From assembly GCA_003249555.1 (NCBI GenBank), contig QKIQ01000061.1, forward strand, positions 1 through 64,000: a stretch of DNA of 64,000 nt, read 5' to 3'. The notes beneath the pieces were generated by a model. That model saw only the letters and a program-made list of their open reading frames with translations, was not told where the DNA came from and ran no database searches. Source of the stretch: Clostridia bacterium (GTDB lineage: Bacteria > Bacillota > Clostridia > Christensenellales > SZUA-584). Made by a program: the position numbers and the translations under genes. Within the stretch, counting starts at the first letter, position 1; every line of letters begins with the position of its first letter. Shown piece by piece: positions 47,278 to 56,188 of this stretch.

Positions 47278-47454
47278 AATAATCATCTGTACATACAGCG
47301 GTAAGCACTTGCAGCCAAAACCGCGCAAATATGCGTATTCCTTCATCCGTTCAGCGCTCAGGTTTGCAGCGCGGCGTGTAGAGGGGGGCTTAAGACGAAG
47401 AGAAGGAATATGCCAGAGATGCGGGAGAGGTCTTTCGCCTCTCCCGTGTTTTAT
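47278..47454 (+). ncRNA. Candidate structured small RNA or attenuating leader (about 177 nt)
   Basis: The region is bounded by a good promoter and a strong intrinsic terminator 42 bases before the next start codon. Two local hairpins are visible: CTGT/ACAG at 47287-47298 and GCGGT/ACCGC at 47298-47324. A 12-pair long-range helix joins 47333-47344 to 47402-47413 with one G-U pair. Between its arms lies a G+C-rich loop. It does not match SRP, tmRNA, RNase P, T-box or a riboswitch that I recognise. It could be a free small RNA or a premature-termination leader of the solute-binding gene. Confidence 0.42.
47421..47454 (+). terminator. Strong intrinsic terminator of the candidate small RNA
   Basis: CGGGAGAGG (47422-47430) pairs perfectly with CCTCTCCCG (47438-47446), loop TCTTTCG, then TGTTTTAT. 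Confidence 0.88.
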
Positions 47455-47496
47455 ATGACGGGGTTCCTCTTTTGGTGAGATGCAGGAGTAGCTGTT

Positions 47497-48387
47497 TTGA
47501 GATACAGAAAAAGACGTTTGTTGTTCCTGAAACAAAAACATTTAAGGATCATTATAGGTATTGCAATCGCACTGGCAGTTATTGCGATTCTTTATTTCAT
47601 TTTATCAGCCACAGGGTATGAAGCAAAAAAACAAAGCGCCGTAAAAGAAATTAAAGATACGGGGCTTATTCATATTGGCCTTCGAGGAGATTTGGGAAAG
47701 CTTAGCACATATAATGAGGAGACAGGTGAGTTTGAAGGCTTTGAAAAAGATATTGCTGATGAAATAGTTAGCCGACTATTTGACAATGATATTCTTGTCA
47801 ATTATGTTCTTGTGAATACCGAAACGCGCACCGCATACCTAAGACGAGGCGATATTGATATGGCTTTGGGTGCGGCAACAAATATGGATGAAAGCGGCAT
47901 CATGTATTCCGTATCATATTTTTCCGAAGGCTCTGCTTTTCTTGTAATAGAGGATAGCACGACGAGCATGGAAGCGCTGTCTGGCGGCAGAATTGCGGTT
48001 GTCCATGGCACAATGCACGCAAGGGAAAGCGAAGACGATAATGACAAAGAAGACTTAACATTGATGGCGCAATACTTGAAAATTCTCGATATTGAAGCGG
48101 ATATAAAGGAGTACGCATCATATCCCGAGGCCATGCATGCGTTACGAGATGGTTTTGTGGATGCGGTCTGCGCGAGTGAAACCGCGCTGACGAAGTTTGG
48201 CATGACGGGTATGCTGCTGCTTCCTGAACGTTTTATGCCGAGCGATTATCGTGTTTGTTTCAGTAAATCGAACGGTTTGTTTTTAGAAGCTGTAAATGAT
48301 GTAATTACAGCCATGAAGCAGGACGGTACGCTGGATGCGTTGATGCAAAAATGGAGTTTAATTAATTACCACGAACTAGAAGAATAA
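47497..48387 (+). CDS. Orphan membrane-anchored solute-binding protein (family 3, amino-acid type)
   Basis: A 296-residue protein with a basic start and one membrane anchor (HLRIIIGIAIALAVIAILYF, about residues 15-34). Next comes a periplasmic-binding-protein type 2 fold: GLIHIGLRGDLGKLS, FEGFEKDIADEIVSRLF (about 81-97), RRGDIDMALGA and DGFVDAVCASE, ending DGTLDALMQKWS. These match SBP_bac_3 proteins that bind polar amino acids. No permease or ATPase gene is adjacent, so it may act as a sensor or serve a distant transporter. TTG start with AGGAG 8 bases upstream. nadE follows 22 bases downstream. Confidence 0.83.
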   Translation: MRYRKRRLLFLKQKHLRIIIGIAIALAVIAILYFILSATGYEAKKQSAVKEIKDTGLIHIGLRGDLGKLSTYNEETGEFEGFEKDIADEIVSRLFDNDILVNYVLVNTETRTAYLRRGDIDMALGAATNMDESGIMYSVSYFSEGSAFLVIEDSTTSMEALSGGRIAVVHGTMHARESEDDNDKEDLTLMAQYLKILDIEADIKEYASYPEAMHALRDGFVDAVCASETALTKFGMTGMLLLPERFMPSDYRVCFSKSNGLFLEAVNDVITAMKQDGTLDALMQKWSLINYHELEE

Positions 48388-48409
48388 AAATGAAAAATCG
48401 GAGGATTAA

Positions 48410-50314
48410 ATGAATACGGGACTCGTAAGAGTGGCTGCGGCTGTACCGGCAGTTTCAGTGGGGAATATAAAAAAGAATAAGACCAGTATTGCGGCAATGA
48501 TTGTTGACGCAGAGGATAACGGCGCGTCTATCGTGGCTTTTCCTGAGCTTTGCATCACGTCTTACACGCTCGGTGATCTTTTTCGTCAAAGAAGCCTTTT
48601 AGAGCAGAGCGAAAAGTTTCTAGCTGAGCTGCTTGAGGATACAAAAAATCTGAGCATTTTGGTTATAGTGGGCATGCCGGTGTTGGTGAACGATAAACTT
48701 TACAATACGGCGGTCGTTTTTCAAAAGGGTCAGATTCTGGGCGTGGTGCCCAAAGCCTATTTACCCAATTATTCGGAGTATTATGAACAGCGTTGGTTTG
48801 CGTCGGGTATAGACGTGGTCGAAGAAACGATCAATGTGGCGGGGCAGAAAGCGCCGTTTGGCGTAGATCTGCTATTTGAATGTGAGCTTATTCCGGCGCT
48901 GGTGCTGGGTGTTGAGCTGTGTGAAGATCTTTGGGTACCGTTTCCGCCACATGGCTATCAGGCAATGGCGGGTGCCACGCTGTTTTTCAATATATCCGCG
49001 AGCAACGAGCTGGCGGGAAAAAGCGAGTATCGCGAGGAGATGATCAAGCATCAGTCAGGGCGTTTCGTAGGCGGCTATGTCTATGTGTCCGCCGGTCCAG
49101 GTGAATCCACGACGGATACGGTTTTTGGCGGCCATGCTGTGATTGCCGAAAACGGTTATCTGATTGAGAAATCTAAGCGGTTTTCTTTCGATGCGCATAT
49201 GACGCTCACGGAGATTGATCTTCACCGGCTGTCTCACGACAGAATACTCAAAAATACGTTTACGTCTAAAGAAACAAAGCGAACCTTTCGCCGTATTGCC
49301 TTTTTAGCTCAAGACGCACAGCCAAAGTTCAGAAGAGTGGAGAAAATGCCTTTCGTACCAGCCGACGAACATGCGCGGGATATGCGATGCAGCGAGGTTT
49401 TTAACATTCAGGTGACAGCGCTGGAAAGGCGCCTGCGACATACGGGATCTAAACATATGGTGATCGGTGTATCGGGCGGATTGGATTCTGCACTGGCTCT
49501 TATGGTTGCCAGCGAAGCCGCGGTGCGTGCGGGATTAGGTAAGGATGCGGTGATCGGCGTGGTGATGCCCGGCTTTGGCAGCACCGATGCGACGCAGGAG
49601 CTTGCGCGGCGGCTGGTGACAGCGACGGGCGCCACCCTTAAGCAGATCAGCATCGTCAATGCGGCAAAATCGCATCTTGAAGATTTGGGACACGGTGGAC
49701 AGACGGATGTGACATATGAAAACGCACAGGCCAGAGAGCGAACGCAGGTGCTCATGGATCTTGCCAATCAATACGGCGGTATCGTGGTTGGTACTGGAGA
49801 TTTATCAGAGTTGGCGCTTGGTTTTTGTACTTACGCAGGCGATCAGATATCGATGTACGGCGTGAATGCGGGTGTAGCCAAAACGTTGATAAAAGAAATT
49901 GTGCTGTTCGTGTCAAGAGACGATGAAAAGCTTGATCCCATTGCCAAAGAGATTGTCGCTATTCCGCCTTCTCCCGAACTGCTGCCCCCCGGTGAAGGGA
50001 GCGAACGTCAAGATACGCAAAAACAGATCGGACCATATGATTTAAATGATTTCTTCATGTATTATGTGCTGCGTTTTCAAATGCCGCCCAAGAAAATACT
50101 TCTGCTTGCGACGCATGCTTTTGATGAATATACGCCCGAACAAATCAAGGAGCAGCTTAAAAAATTCTATAAGCGATTTATTGCATCACAGTTTAAACGT
50201 TCATGCATGCCTGACGGCCCAAAAGTGGGCAGCGTATCATTATCGCCGCGCGGCGACTGGCGGATGCCGTCTGACGCGGAGGCCGATATGTGGCTATCTG
50301 AGCTTGAGGAGTAA
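48410..50314 (+). CDS. nadE: Glutamine-dependent NAD+ synthetase
   Basis: Makes NAD+ from deamido-NAD+, ATP and glutamine. The 634-residue two-domain form. The N-terminal nitrilase-like glutaminase has Glu in AFPELCITSYTLGD (about residue 45), Lys in VPKAYLPNYSEYYE (about 115) and Cys in GVELCEDLWVP (about 171). The C-terminal ammonia-dependent synthetase has the ATP loop GVSGGLDSALAL (about 352-363). GGAGG precedes the ATG. It shares a transcription unit with the solute-binding gene and ends at a strong terminator. Confidence 0.95.
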   Translation: MNTGLVRVAAAVPAVSVGNIKKNKTSIAAMIVDAEDNGASIVAFPELCITSYTLGDLFRQRSLLEQSEKFLAELLEDTKNLSILVIVGMPVLVNDKLYNTAVVFQKGQILGVVPKAYLPNYSEYYEQRWFASGIDVVEETINVAGQKAPFGVDLLFECELIPALVLGVELCEDLWVPFPPHGYQAMAGATLFFNISASNELAGKSEYREEMIKHQSGRFVGGYVYVSAGPGESTTDTVFGGHAVIAENGYLIEKSKRFSFDAHMTLTEIDLHRLSHDRILKNTFTSKETKRTFRRIAFLAQDAQPKFRRVEKMPFVPADEHARDMRCSEVFNIQVTALERRLRHTGSKHMVIGVSGGLDSALALMVASEAAVRAGLGKDAVIGVVMPGFGSTDATQELARRLVTATGATLKQISIVNAAKSHLEDLGHGGQTDVTYENAQARERTQVLMDLANQYGGIVVGTGDLSELALGFCTYAGDQISMYGVNAGVAKTLIKEIVLFVSRDDEKLDPIAKEIVAIPPSPELLPPGEGSERQDTQKQIGPYDLNDFFMYYVLRFQMPPKKILLLATHAFDEYTPEQIKEQLKKFYKRFIASQFKRSCMPDGPKVGSVSLSPRGDWRMPSDAEADMWLSELEE

Positions 50315-50385
50315 GATAAATGTCTTCAGGAAAGGAAGGCAGCTATTATCAGGAGAAACGGAAAACGAGCTTTAAATGATATAAA

Positions 50386-50421
50386 ACAAACCCCGCTGAT
50401 TCATTCTCAAGCGGGGTTTTT
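50386..50421. terminator. Terminator between nadE and the convergent LCP gene
   Basis: AAACCCCGCT and AGCGGGGTTT arms, T run on the right and A run on the left, so it can serve both genes. Confidence 0.85.
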
Positions 50422-50437
50422 GTATACATTATGGAAA

Positions 50438-51568
50438 CTAAACTTCTGTGTAATAGATACTGAGCAGCAGATCGAGCGTGGCGGCTTCGTCATGGATCAC
50501 CACATCGGAACCATCTATCCTTTTGGTTGAGCCGCTAATGGAAAGCAATTGAATTTCGTCGATATTCACGCCATTCAAAATCTTAGCGAAGTCAATAGCC
50601 TGATCTATGTTGAGATCTGTTTTTCCGTATTCCAAAAACTCATCATAAAGACTTGTAACCGCATCCACAGCACCCATACTTTTAATCTTTTTTGCCAGCT
50701 CAATCATAAAATCTCGCTGATGGGTTGTTCGGCCAAAATCTGAACCGGACGAATTGTGGCGGTCACGTAGATACGTTTCTGCTTTGCTGCCCTTGAGTGT
50801 AACCGTTTTACCTTTGCTTCCCACACCTGGTATTGATGTATCCAGTGTGACTTCAATGCCTCCCACTGCATCTGCTATTTTTGAAATGCCGTCCATATCG
50901 ATACTTGCGTAGAACGGAATTGGAATATCCAGTGTGAAATCAAGTGGTGTTTCCAGCTCGCATTTGCGTTCGAGGAAGTTCTGGATGCATGCTTTGGCAT
51001 TTGACGCACCATATCTTTTTGGACCACCGCCAAAGGAATAGGCAGCATTGAGTTTTTCCTTCACGGTCTTATCAATTGAACCGTCATCGTAGTCAATTTT
51101 ATAGACATCGGTGTAGGTGTCACGCGGAATAGATAGCAATGTGGCCGTTTTGCTTTCTGTGTCTACCGCACAAACCATCATCATATCGCTGCGGTAACCC
51201 ATCTGCTGTGCCTCGCGCTCGTCATCCGAGTCAATGCCCAGAAACACGATGTTGACCATAGCTTCATTTTTCTTATAAGTTTTTCCGTTGTAGGTAATAA
51301 CTTCGTTTTGCTGCGTTTGAACCGGAGCGTCAATAATATTGTCTTCGTTGATGCTGACATTGGCCACAGGCTGGGTTTCCACAAATAAAGAACTGTAATC
51401 ATCATTTGTGACTTCAAGACCCAATAATATGGCCACCACGATAAACCCGGCGACGAGTGTTCCCATAACAGCGAGTAAAATTATCAGCTTCTTCTTGTTT
51501 GAATTTACCCTCTTTTTTACAACACCACCATTTTTGGTGCTTTTGGAGCTATACCCTTTTACTTGCAA
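50438..51568 (-). CDS. LytR-CpsA-Psr (LCP) family envelope protein
   Basis: LCP enzymes transfer lipid-linked anionic polymers to peptidoglycan. 376 residues: a basic cytoplasmic part, one transmembrane helix (LIILLAVMGTLVAGFIVVAILL, about residues 27-48) and an outside LCP domain. The domain has NIVFLGIDSDD (about 105-115), YRSDMMMVCAVD, SIPRDTYTDV with the catalytic-type Arg (about 146-155), DMDGISKIADAVGGIEV and YLRDRHNSSGSDFGRTTHQR (about 271-290). TTG 51568 is the start, with AAGGAG 7 bases upstream. Single gene facing nadE and following mreB in direction. Confidence 0.9.
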   Translation of the reverse strand: MQVKGYSSKSTKNGGVVKKRVNSNKKKLIILLAVMGTLVAGFIVVAILLGLEVTNDDYSSLFVETQPVANVSINEDNIIDAPVQTQQNEVITYNGKTYKKNEAMVNIVFLGIDSDDEREAQQMGYRSDMMMVCAVDTESKTATLLSIPRDTYTDVYKIDYDDGSIDKTVKEKLNAAYSFGGGPKRYGASNAKACIQNFLERKCELETPLDFTLDIPIPFYASIDMDGISKIADAVGGIEVTLDTSIPGVGSKGKTVTLKGSKAETYLRDRHNSSGSDFGRTTHQRDFMIELAKKIKSMGAVDAVTSLYDEFLEYGKTDLNIDQAIDFAKILNGVNIDEIQLLSISGSTKRIDGSDVVIHDEAATLDLLLSIYYTEV

Positions 51569-51631
51569 CGTTTTTCTCCTTATCGCGTGATTTCCCACCA
51601 CCAAGCGATATTTAAAATATTATTATCTGTA

Positions 51632-52675
51632 TCAGTAATTGTTGTAATAGTCACCTTTTCTGTAGTCGTAAACAGTACCGTTGGCGTAGTAGTTAATGTT
51701 GTCTAGCGCAAGCCCCGTACCAATGGCCACACAGGAAATTGCATCCTCAGCGACATAGCAGGGAATGCCTGTCTTTTCGCTGAGCAGTCTGTCAAGGCCA
51801 TAAAGAAGTGCGCCGCCGCCCGTCATGCAAATGCCGTTTTCGGCGATATCTGAAGAGAGTTCCGGCGGTATACGTTCCAGTACACCGTGCAAGGTTTCCA
51901 TCATTGTGTTTAACGGCTCTTCAAGCGCTTCAATCGTTTCGTTGGAGCTGATAGTGACCACTTTGGGAAGTCCCGATATCAGATTGCGTCCCGCAACCTC
52001 CATATAAATCTGCTCTTTACGCGGAAATGCGGAACCGATATTAATTTTGATTTCTTCGGCCGTTCTTTCACCAATAAGCATGTTATGTTTCTTTTTCATA
52101 TAGCGAATAATGGCATCATCAAATTTGTCGCCGGCTACCTTGACCGAGTCGCTGAGCACGATGCCTCCGAGAGAAATCACCGCGATATCCGTGGTGCCGC
52201 CGCCGATATCGATCACCATATTGCCAAAAGGTGCAGAAATATCGATGCCTGCGCCAATCGCTGCGGCCATGGGTTCTTCAATTAGCCCCGTATGCCGTGC
52301 ACCGGCTTCCTCTGTGGCTTCAATGACACTGCGTCGTTCCACCTCAGTAACTCCTGACGGAACACATACGACAACGCGCGGCTTAAAAAACAGTCTTCGC
52401 CCGATGACTTTGCGCAGGAAATAGCGCAGCATTCTTTCAGTGTCGTGGAAGTTGGAAATCACGCCATTGCGCAGTGGACGAATGGCGACGATATTGCCCG
52501 GTGTTCTTCCAAGCATGATGCGCGCCTCTTCACCAATGGCGATGATTTCACCAGTGGTTCTGTTAACAGCGACCACAGAAGGCTCACGTAGAACAATACC
52601 TTTGCCTTTCACATAGACAAGAACGCTTGCTGTTCCGAGATCAATACCGATATCGTTAAATTCAAACAAGGCCAT
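51632..52675 (-). CDS. mreB: Rod-shape protein MreB/Mbl
   Basis: An actin-like filament protein guiding sidewall synthesis. 347 residues with NDIGIDLGTASVLVYVKGKG (phosphate 1, residues about 7-26), VIDIGGGTTDIAVISLGG (phosphate 2), GLIEEPMAAAIGAG and the adenosine motif CMTGGGALLYGLDRLL. No mreCD follows, so it may be the Mbl paralogue. The C-terminus has an extra Tyr/Asn-rich tail (NINYYANGTVYDYRKGDYYN). AAAGGGG precedes the ATG by about 10 bases. It has its own promoter. Confidence 0.93.
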   Translation of the reverse strand: MALFEFNDIGIDLGTASVLVYVKGKGIVLREPSVVAVNRTTGEIIAIGEEARIMLGRTPGNIVAIRPLRNGVISNFHDTERMLRYFLRKVIGRRLFFKPRVVVCVPSGVTEVERRSVIEATEEAGARHTGLIEEPMAAAIGAGIDISAPFGNMVIDIGGGTTDIAVISLGGIVLSDSVKVAGDKFDDAIIRYMKKKHNMLIGERTAEEIKINIGSAFPRKEQIYMEVAGRNLISGLPKVVTISSNETIEALEEPLNTMMETLHGVLERIPPELSSDIAENGICMTGGGALLYGLDRLLSEKTGIPCYVAEDAISCVAIGTGLALDNINYYANGTVYDYRKGDYYNNY

Positions 52676-52735
52676 TAATTATTAACCCCTTTAAATGTTA
52701 TTTACCACCATAAGTATTCACGCAGATTAAATAAT

Positions 52736-52764
52736 ACTATAATACATGTTTCGACTTTTTTCAA
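52736..52764 (-). promoter_or_regulatory. Promoter of mreB
   Basis: Reading leftward: TTGAAA (52764-52759), 17-base spacer, TATAGT (52741-52736), about 60 bases upstream of the ATG. Confidence 0.6.
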
Positions 52765-52800
52765 CCGACATTATTCATATAAAGTCCATATAAAGCCGTA

Positions 52801-53751
52801 TTAATCAATATTCTCTACGTTGTGAATCAACGCACGCAGATCATAAAGAGTATTCAAGCGAACGGCCGCCTCGCGCAGCTTTGCAGCCCCTTGCATACCT
52901 TTAAAATACCATGCTGCGTGTTTGCGAATCTGACGTATGGCGTTTGGCTCACCCTTGGCTTTTACAGCAAGCTCCGCCTGCTTAAAAAGCGCCGTCATTT
53001 TTTCCTGCGGTGCGGCAGGCTCTAATTCCGTGCCGTTCCTCAGCAGATGCTTTATCTCGCGGAAGATAAACGGATTACCAAGCGCTCCTCTTGCTACCAT
53101 CACGGCATCGCAGCCGGTTAAGTTCATCATATTCACTGCGTGTTGCGCACAGGTAATATCCCCGTTTCCGATAACAGGAATGCTGACAGACTGCTTGACC
53201 TTTGTGATGATATCAAGATCCGCTTTACCACTATAAAACTGTTGTCTTGTCCGCCCGTGAACGGCCACAGCGGCAGCGCCTGATTCCTCGGCCATGCGTG
53301 CGAAATCCACAGCATTGATGCTTGCCTCATCCCAGCCTTTGCGAAACTTTACAGTGATGGGCTTTGAAGAGACTTTGACAGCCGCTTTTATCAGCCGCGA
53401 TGCGAGTTCCGGGTTTTTCATAAGCGCGGAGCCCTCGCCGTTCGACGTGATTTTGGGAGCCGGACAGCCCATGTTGATGTCGAAAAGCGCAATGCGCCCC
53501 GCATAGTTGTCGAGCAGCGTGTTGATACTGCTTGTCAGTGCATCGGCATCGCTTGCAAAAAGCTGTACACCTATTTCTTTCTCGTTATCCGCGAAAGCGA
53601 GCAGTGAAGCTGTTTTCGCTGACCCGTATTTCAAACCTTTTGCGCTGACCATCTCTGTATATGTGAAGTCGGCGCCCTGTTCAATGGCAATATGCCGAAA
53701 CGCTGCATCGGTGACACCGGCCATGGGCGCAAGATAAACGTTGCCTTGCAT
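52801..53751 (-). CDS. dus: tRNA-dihydrouridine synthase (DusB type)
   Basis: An FMN enzyme reducing uridines in tRNA D-loops. 316 residues. TIM-barrel start VYLAPMAGVTDAAFRHIA (residues 5-22), YTEMVSAKGL, the catalytic Cys in DINMGCPAPKI (about 97-107), VKFRKGWDE, VHGRTRQQFYSG (about 169-180) and the FMN phosphate site IGNGDI and VARGALGNPFIF. Its ATG overlaps the stop of the upstream unknown gene by one base, so translation is coupled. Confidence 0.93.
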   Translation of the reverse strand: MQGNVYLAPMAGVTDAAFRHIAIEQGADFTYTEMVSAKGLKYGSAKTASLLAFADNEKEIGVQLFASDADALTSSINTLLDNYAGRIALFDINMGCPAPKITSNGEGSALMKNPELASRLIKAAVKVSSKPITVKFRKGWDEASINAVDFARMAEESGAAAVAVHGRTRQQFYSGKADLDIITKVKQSVSIPVIGNGDITCAQHAVNMMNLTGCDAVMVARGALGNPFIFREIKHLLRNGTELEPAAPQEKMTALFKQAELAVKAKGEPNAIRQIRKHAAWYFKGMQGAAKLREAAVRLNTLYDLRALIHNVENID

Positions 53752-54362
53752 CAGTCTTCGATTATGTCCTCCGGATCTTGAGGTGTGGGCGTCAGCGTGG
53801 ACGTCGGCGTAGACGTTGCAGACGGCGCAGGCGCGGGTGTCGGCTTTGGCAGCATTTCAACAAGATCCATCGAAACGATACGCCAGCTGTCTTCATAGCG
53901 CGTCACAGTCACGCTGTAAATGCCGTTGTTCCAATATGGTGCCGTTAAATGAGTTGATTCTTCATTTCCCGGTTCATCATACAATTCGGCATTTATATCT
54001 GAAACCACTTCCGTGACACTTAAGGTCACTGTTTTTTGCCAAGGGAAAACCAGAGCCAAGCCGATATCCGCATGATAGTCATAACTTGATACATCAAAAG
54101 GCTGATAAGTGGTTGATTTAAGCAATGCATCCTGCTCAAGAAAGCTCTTGGAATAAACCTTGGAAAGAAGCGAGGGATCCTCTCCCTTTATAACCACATC
54201 AGCACGAACCTGAAGACCGTCCTTTACCAGTGTCTGTATACTCATATAATCCATTGCGGAAAAAAAAGCCAGTGCAACGAGACCAACAACAACACCGCAA
54301 ATGAGCAGCCTTGTAAAAAAGAACCAAAGAAATCGAAGCACGACCCTAACCGATGGCGACAA
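53751..54362 (-). CDS. Membrane-anchored protein of unknown function with Pro/Thr-rich tail
   Basis: I do not recognise this family. 203 residues: one N-terminal transmembrane helix (LLICGVVVGLVALAFFSAM, about residues 19-37), then an outside alpha/beta domain with several Val/Thr strands (TVTLSVTEVVSDINAEL, GIYSVTVTRYEDSWRIVSMD). The tail is low complexity (PTPAPAPSATSTPTSTLTPT). The WRIVSMD segment resembles the end of NTF2-like or Mce-type domains, but this is weak. TTG 54362 is the start, with AAGGAG 8 bases upstream. The GTG at 54371 touches the ribosome site. Overlaps dus by one base. Confidence 0.68.
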   Translation of the reverse strand: MSPSVRVVLRFLWFFFTRLLICGVVVGLVALAFFSAMDYMSIQTLVKDGLQVRADVVIKGEDPSLLSKVYSKSFLEQDALLKSTTYQPFDVSSYDYHADIGLALVFPWQKTVTLSVTEVVSDINAELYDEPGNEESTHLTAPYWNNGIYSVTVTRYEDSWRIVSMDLVEMLPKPTPAPAPSATSTPTSTLTPTPQDPEDIIED

Positions 54363-54442
54363 ATATATCACTCCTTTTCTTGGCTCATCATATCATAAAT
54401 GTGTTTTATCCACAATACGATATCAATTCTTGAAAAATGCGG

Positions 54443-54898
54443 TTAAAGCGCCTTGACCATTACAAGACGGTCTTCACCTTCCCCGTATTCGTCGATTCGA
54501 GTTTCTGTGGTTTTAAACCCAAGCTTATCTTTATAAACTTTGACTGCCGGATGGTTAGTCGCATCTACTGTGAGTTCAACGCTATTGATCCCTTGCTGTT
54601 TCAGAATTATACAGCAGTCGGATAAAAAGCGTGTACCGAATCCTTTGCCTCGGTAAGACGGGTCAATGGCGATACTAAAAAGATACGCGTGATTCGGATG
54701 CGTCCAGTCGCGAAGAAAATGCGCACTGCCAATCACTTTACCGTCAAGCTTTAAAGCCGCCACAAGACCATGGCGGATAAAAGGCACAATTTCCCATTCG
54801 CTGAGGCCGTTTGGGCCAAATGCGTTTTTTTCTAGTTTAACCAGAGATGAGACTGTGTGGCTGTCGTTGTTATTAATCGTTTCAACTTTTAAACTCAA
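54443..54898 (-). CDS. GNAT-family N-acetyltransferase
   Basis: A 151-residue acetyltransferase. Residues about 65-110 hold the acetyl-CoA site: YLFSIAIDPSYRGKGFGTRF (RGKGFG). The segment GINSVELTVDATNHPAVKVY is the usual strand-helix toward the C-terminus, followed by LGFKTTETR. It resembles RimI-like proteins, but the substrate is unknown. TTG start overlaps the racemase stop (TTGA), with GGAGG 6 bases upstream, so it is coupled to the racemase. A shared amino-acid or peptide substrate is possible. Confidence 0.85.
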   Translation of the reverse strand: MSLKVETINNNDSHTVSSLVKLEKNAFGPNGLSEWEIVPFIRHGLVAALKLDGKVIGSAHFLRDWTHPNHAYLFSIAIDPSYRGKGFGTRFLSDCCIILKQQGINSVELTVDATNHPAVKVYKDKLGFKTTETRIDEYGEGEDRLVMVKAL

Positions 54899-55974
54899 AG
54901 GTCATCCTCCTTAAAATAATGGCTGACATACGGAGATGTTGTCACGGATAGCAGACCCGGGTATAAAAGATTGAACCGCACTTCATCGCCGAGGCTGTAG
55001 TCCTGCTTGCTGTCGCTGATATCCAGTATGATATAATCGCTGCTGCCTCCCAGAATTTTAATGCTTTTGTCTACGGGTATGAGGCCCGCCAGACGAACAT
55101 CCTGCTTCCCGAGCGCAATCAGCGCCCGCTGTCTGATACCATGGTTTTTAAAAACCGGCGTATTGCCGAAGGCATCCGCCCCGATAGCACCAAGCGGTAT
55201 CGAAGGCTTTTTCTTAATTTCCACGATTTCAGCCACAAGCTGAAACGCATCCTGATATGTTCCGTTTAAAGTGCTGTGCTTGGAGCTGTTGCGCCCCAAT
55301 AAAATTCCTTCGCCGATACGAATCTGGTTGATTTCGCTGGGCATATGTCCGTTTTGTATGAGATGAAGGCAATTTGTTCCGCCCACCGAGACAACGCAGT
55401 TTGGCATATCAAATGTATCGTGAATATTGCGGGCGATTTTCGCAAGCATACCCATGTTCTTTCTAGACGGAAGAACACCGCCATAGCAGCCGACATTTGT
55501 GCCGATACCCAAGAAATTGATGCCATCCAGCGATAGGATACGGCGAAGCCAGTCAGCCGCGCGGTTATACATCACACCTTCTCTTAAATCGCCCACATCA
55601 ATCATGAGTATAATACCGTGATGTTTGCCTGATTTTTTGCTTTGCTCAGTCAGTGATCTTATCATGCTGAATTCGGAATTGATACTCAGATCCGATAAGC
55701 TCACCACAGTTGCGGCGCTGCTGATACGGGGTAGCCGAAGCATCATGATCGGTGCGGTAATGCCAGCTTTTCTCAGATTTTGAACGTTTCTGATGCGTGC
55801 GTCGGCAAGGCCGATTACACCTGCGCTGAGCATGGCTTTGGCTACCTCTGGCATACCTGAAACGCCCTTTGTGACGCCCACAACATCAATATCTTTTTCA
55901 TGGCAAATGTCCACTATTGTCCTTGCGTTGTGTTTTAATTTTTGCAGATTAATCTCCAATCGCGGTGTTTCCAA
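54895..55974 (-). CDS. PLP-dependent amino-acid racemase, alanine/ornithine racemase family (Orr/COG3457 type)
   Basis: A 359-residue alanine-racemase-fold enzyme. The PLP lysine is in VVGVTKGVSG (Lys about residue 36). The barrel continues with LADARIRNVQNLRKAG, ILMIDVGDLREGVM (about 123-136), GTNVGCYGGV, VSVGGTNCLHLI and RIGEGILLG (phosphate site, about 221-229). DVGDLREG and the overall layout match the predicted amino-acid racemase family that includes ornithine racemase. The actual substrate is not certain. TTG start with AAAGGAGG 7 bases upstream. Confidence 0.85.
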   Translation of the reverse strand: METPRLEINLQKLKHNARTIVDICHEKDIDVVGVTKGVSGMPEVAKAMLSAGVIGLADARIRNVQNLRKAGITAPIMMLRLPRISSAATVVSLSDLSINSEFSMIRSLTEQSKKSGKHHGIILMIDVGDLREGVMYNRAADWLRRILSLDGINFLGIGTNVGCYGGVLPSRKNMGMLAKIARNIHDTFDMPNCVVSVGGTNCLHLIQNGHMPSEINQIRIGEGILLGRNSSKHSTLNGTYQDAFQLVAEIVEIKKKPSIPLGAIGADAFGNTPVFKNHGIRQRALIALGKQDVRLAGLIPVDKSIKILGGSSDYIILDISDSKQDYSLGDEVRFNLLYPGLLSVTTSPYVSHYFKEDDL

Positions 55975-56188
55975 ACAGTCGCCTCCTTTACGTTTCGTCT
56001 ATGTGCGAAGCACCATCAAAAATTATGATTCAATATTTCCAGCAAAAAAAGAAGTTTATATTATGACAGGAATGAATGTGAAATGTGTACATCAGGAATA
56101 CCAATCCAAGTTTTTACAAGTATATCATGAAATGATACTTCGGTCAAACAAGCATAGAGCCCTTCTGAGACTGTTTCACATAAATATA

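Noticed and set aside
47243-47458. 71-codon frame downstream of gyrA
   Set aside because: No ribosome site, overlaps the promoter and terminator of the candidate RNA, and the sequence looks random (Cys/Arg-rich).
50320-50379. 19-codon frame after nadE with GAGGAG upstream
   Set aside because: Its ribosome site is the natural Glu-Glu codon pair at the end of nadE. The peptide has no hydrophobic or motif content; too little support.
54406-54414. Perfect DnaA box TTATCCACA at 54.4 kb
   Set aside because: Single isolated match, far from oriC; expected occasionally by chance.
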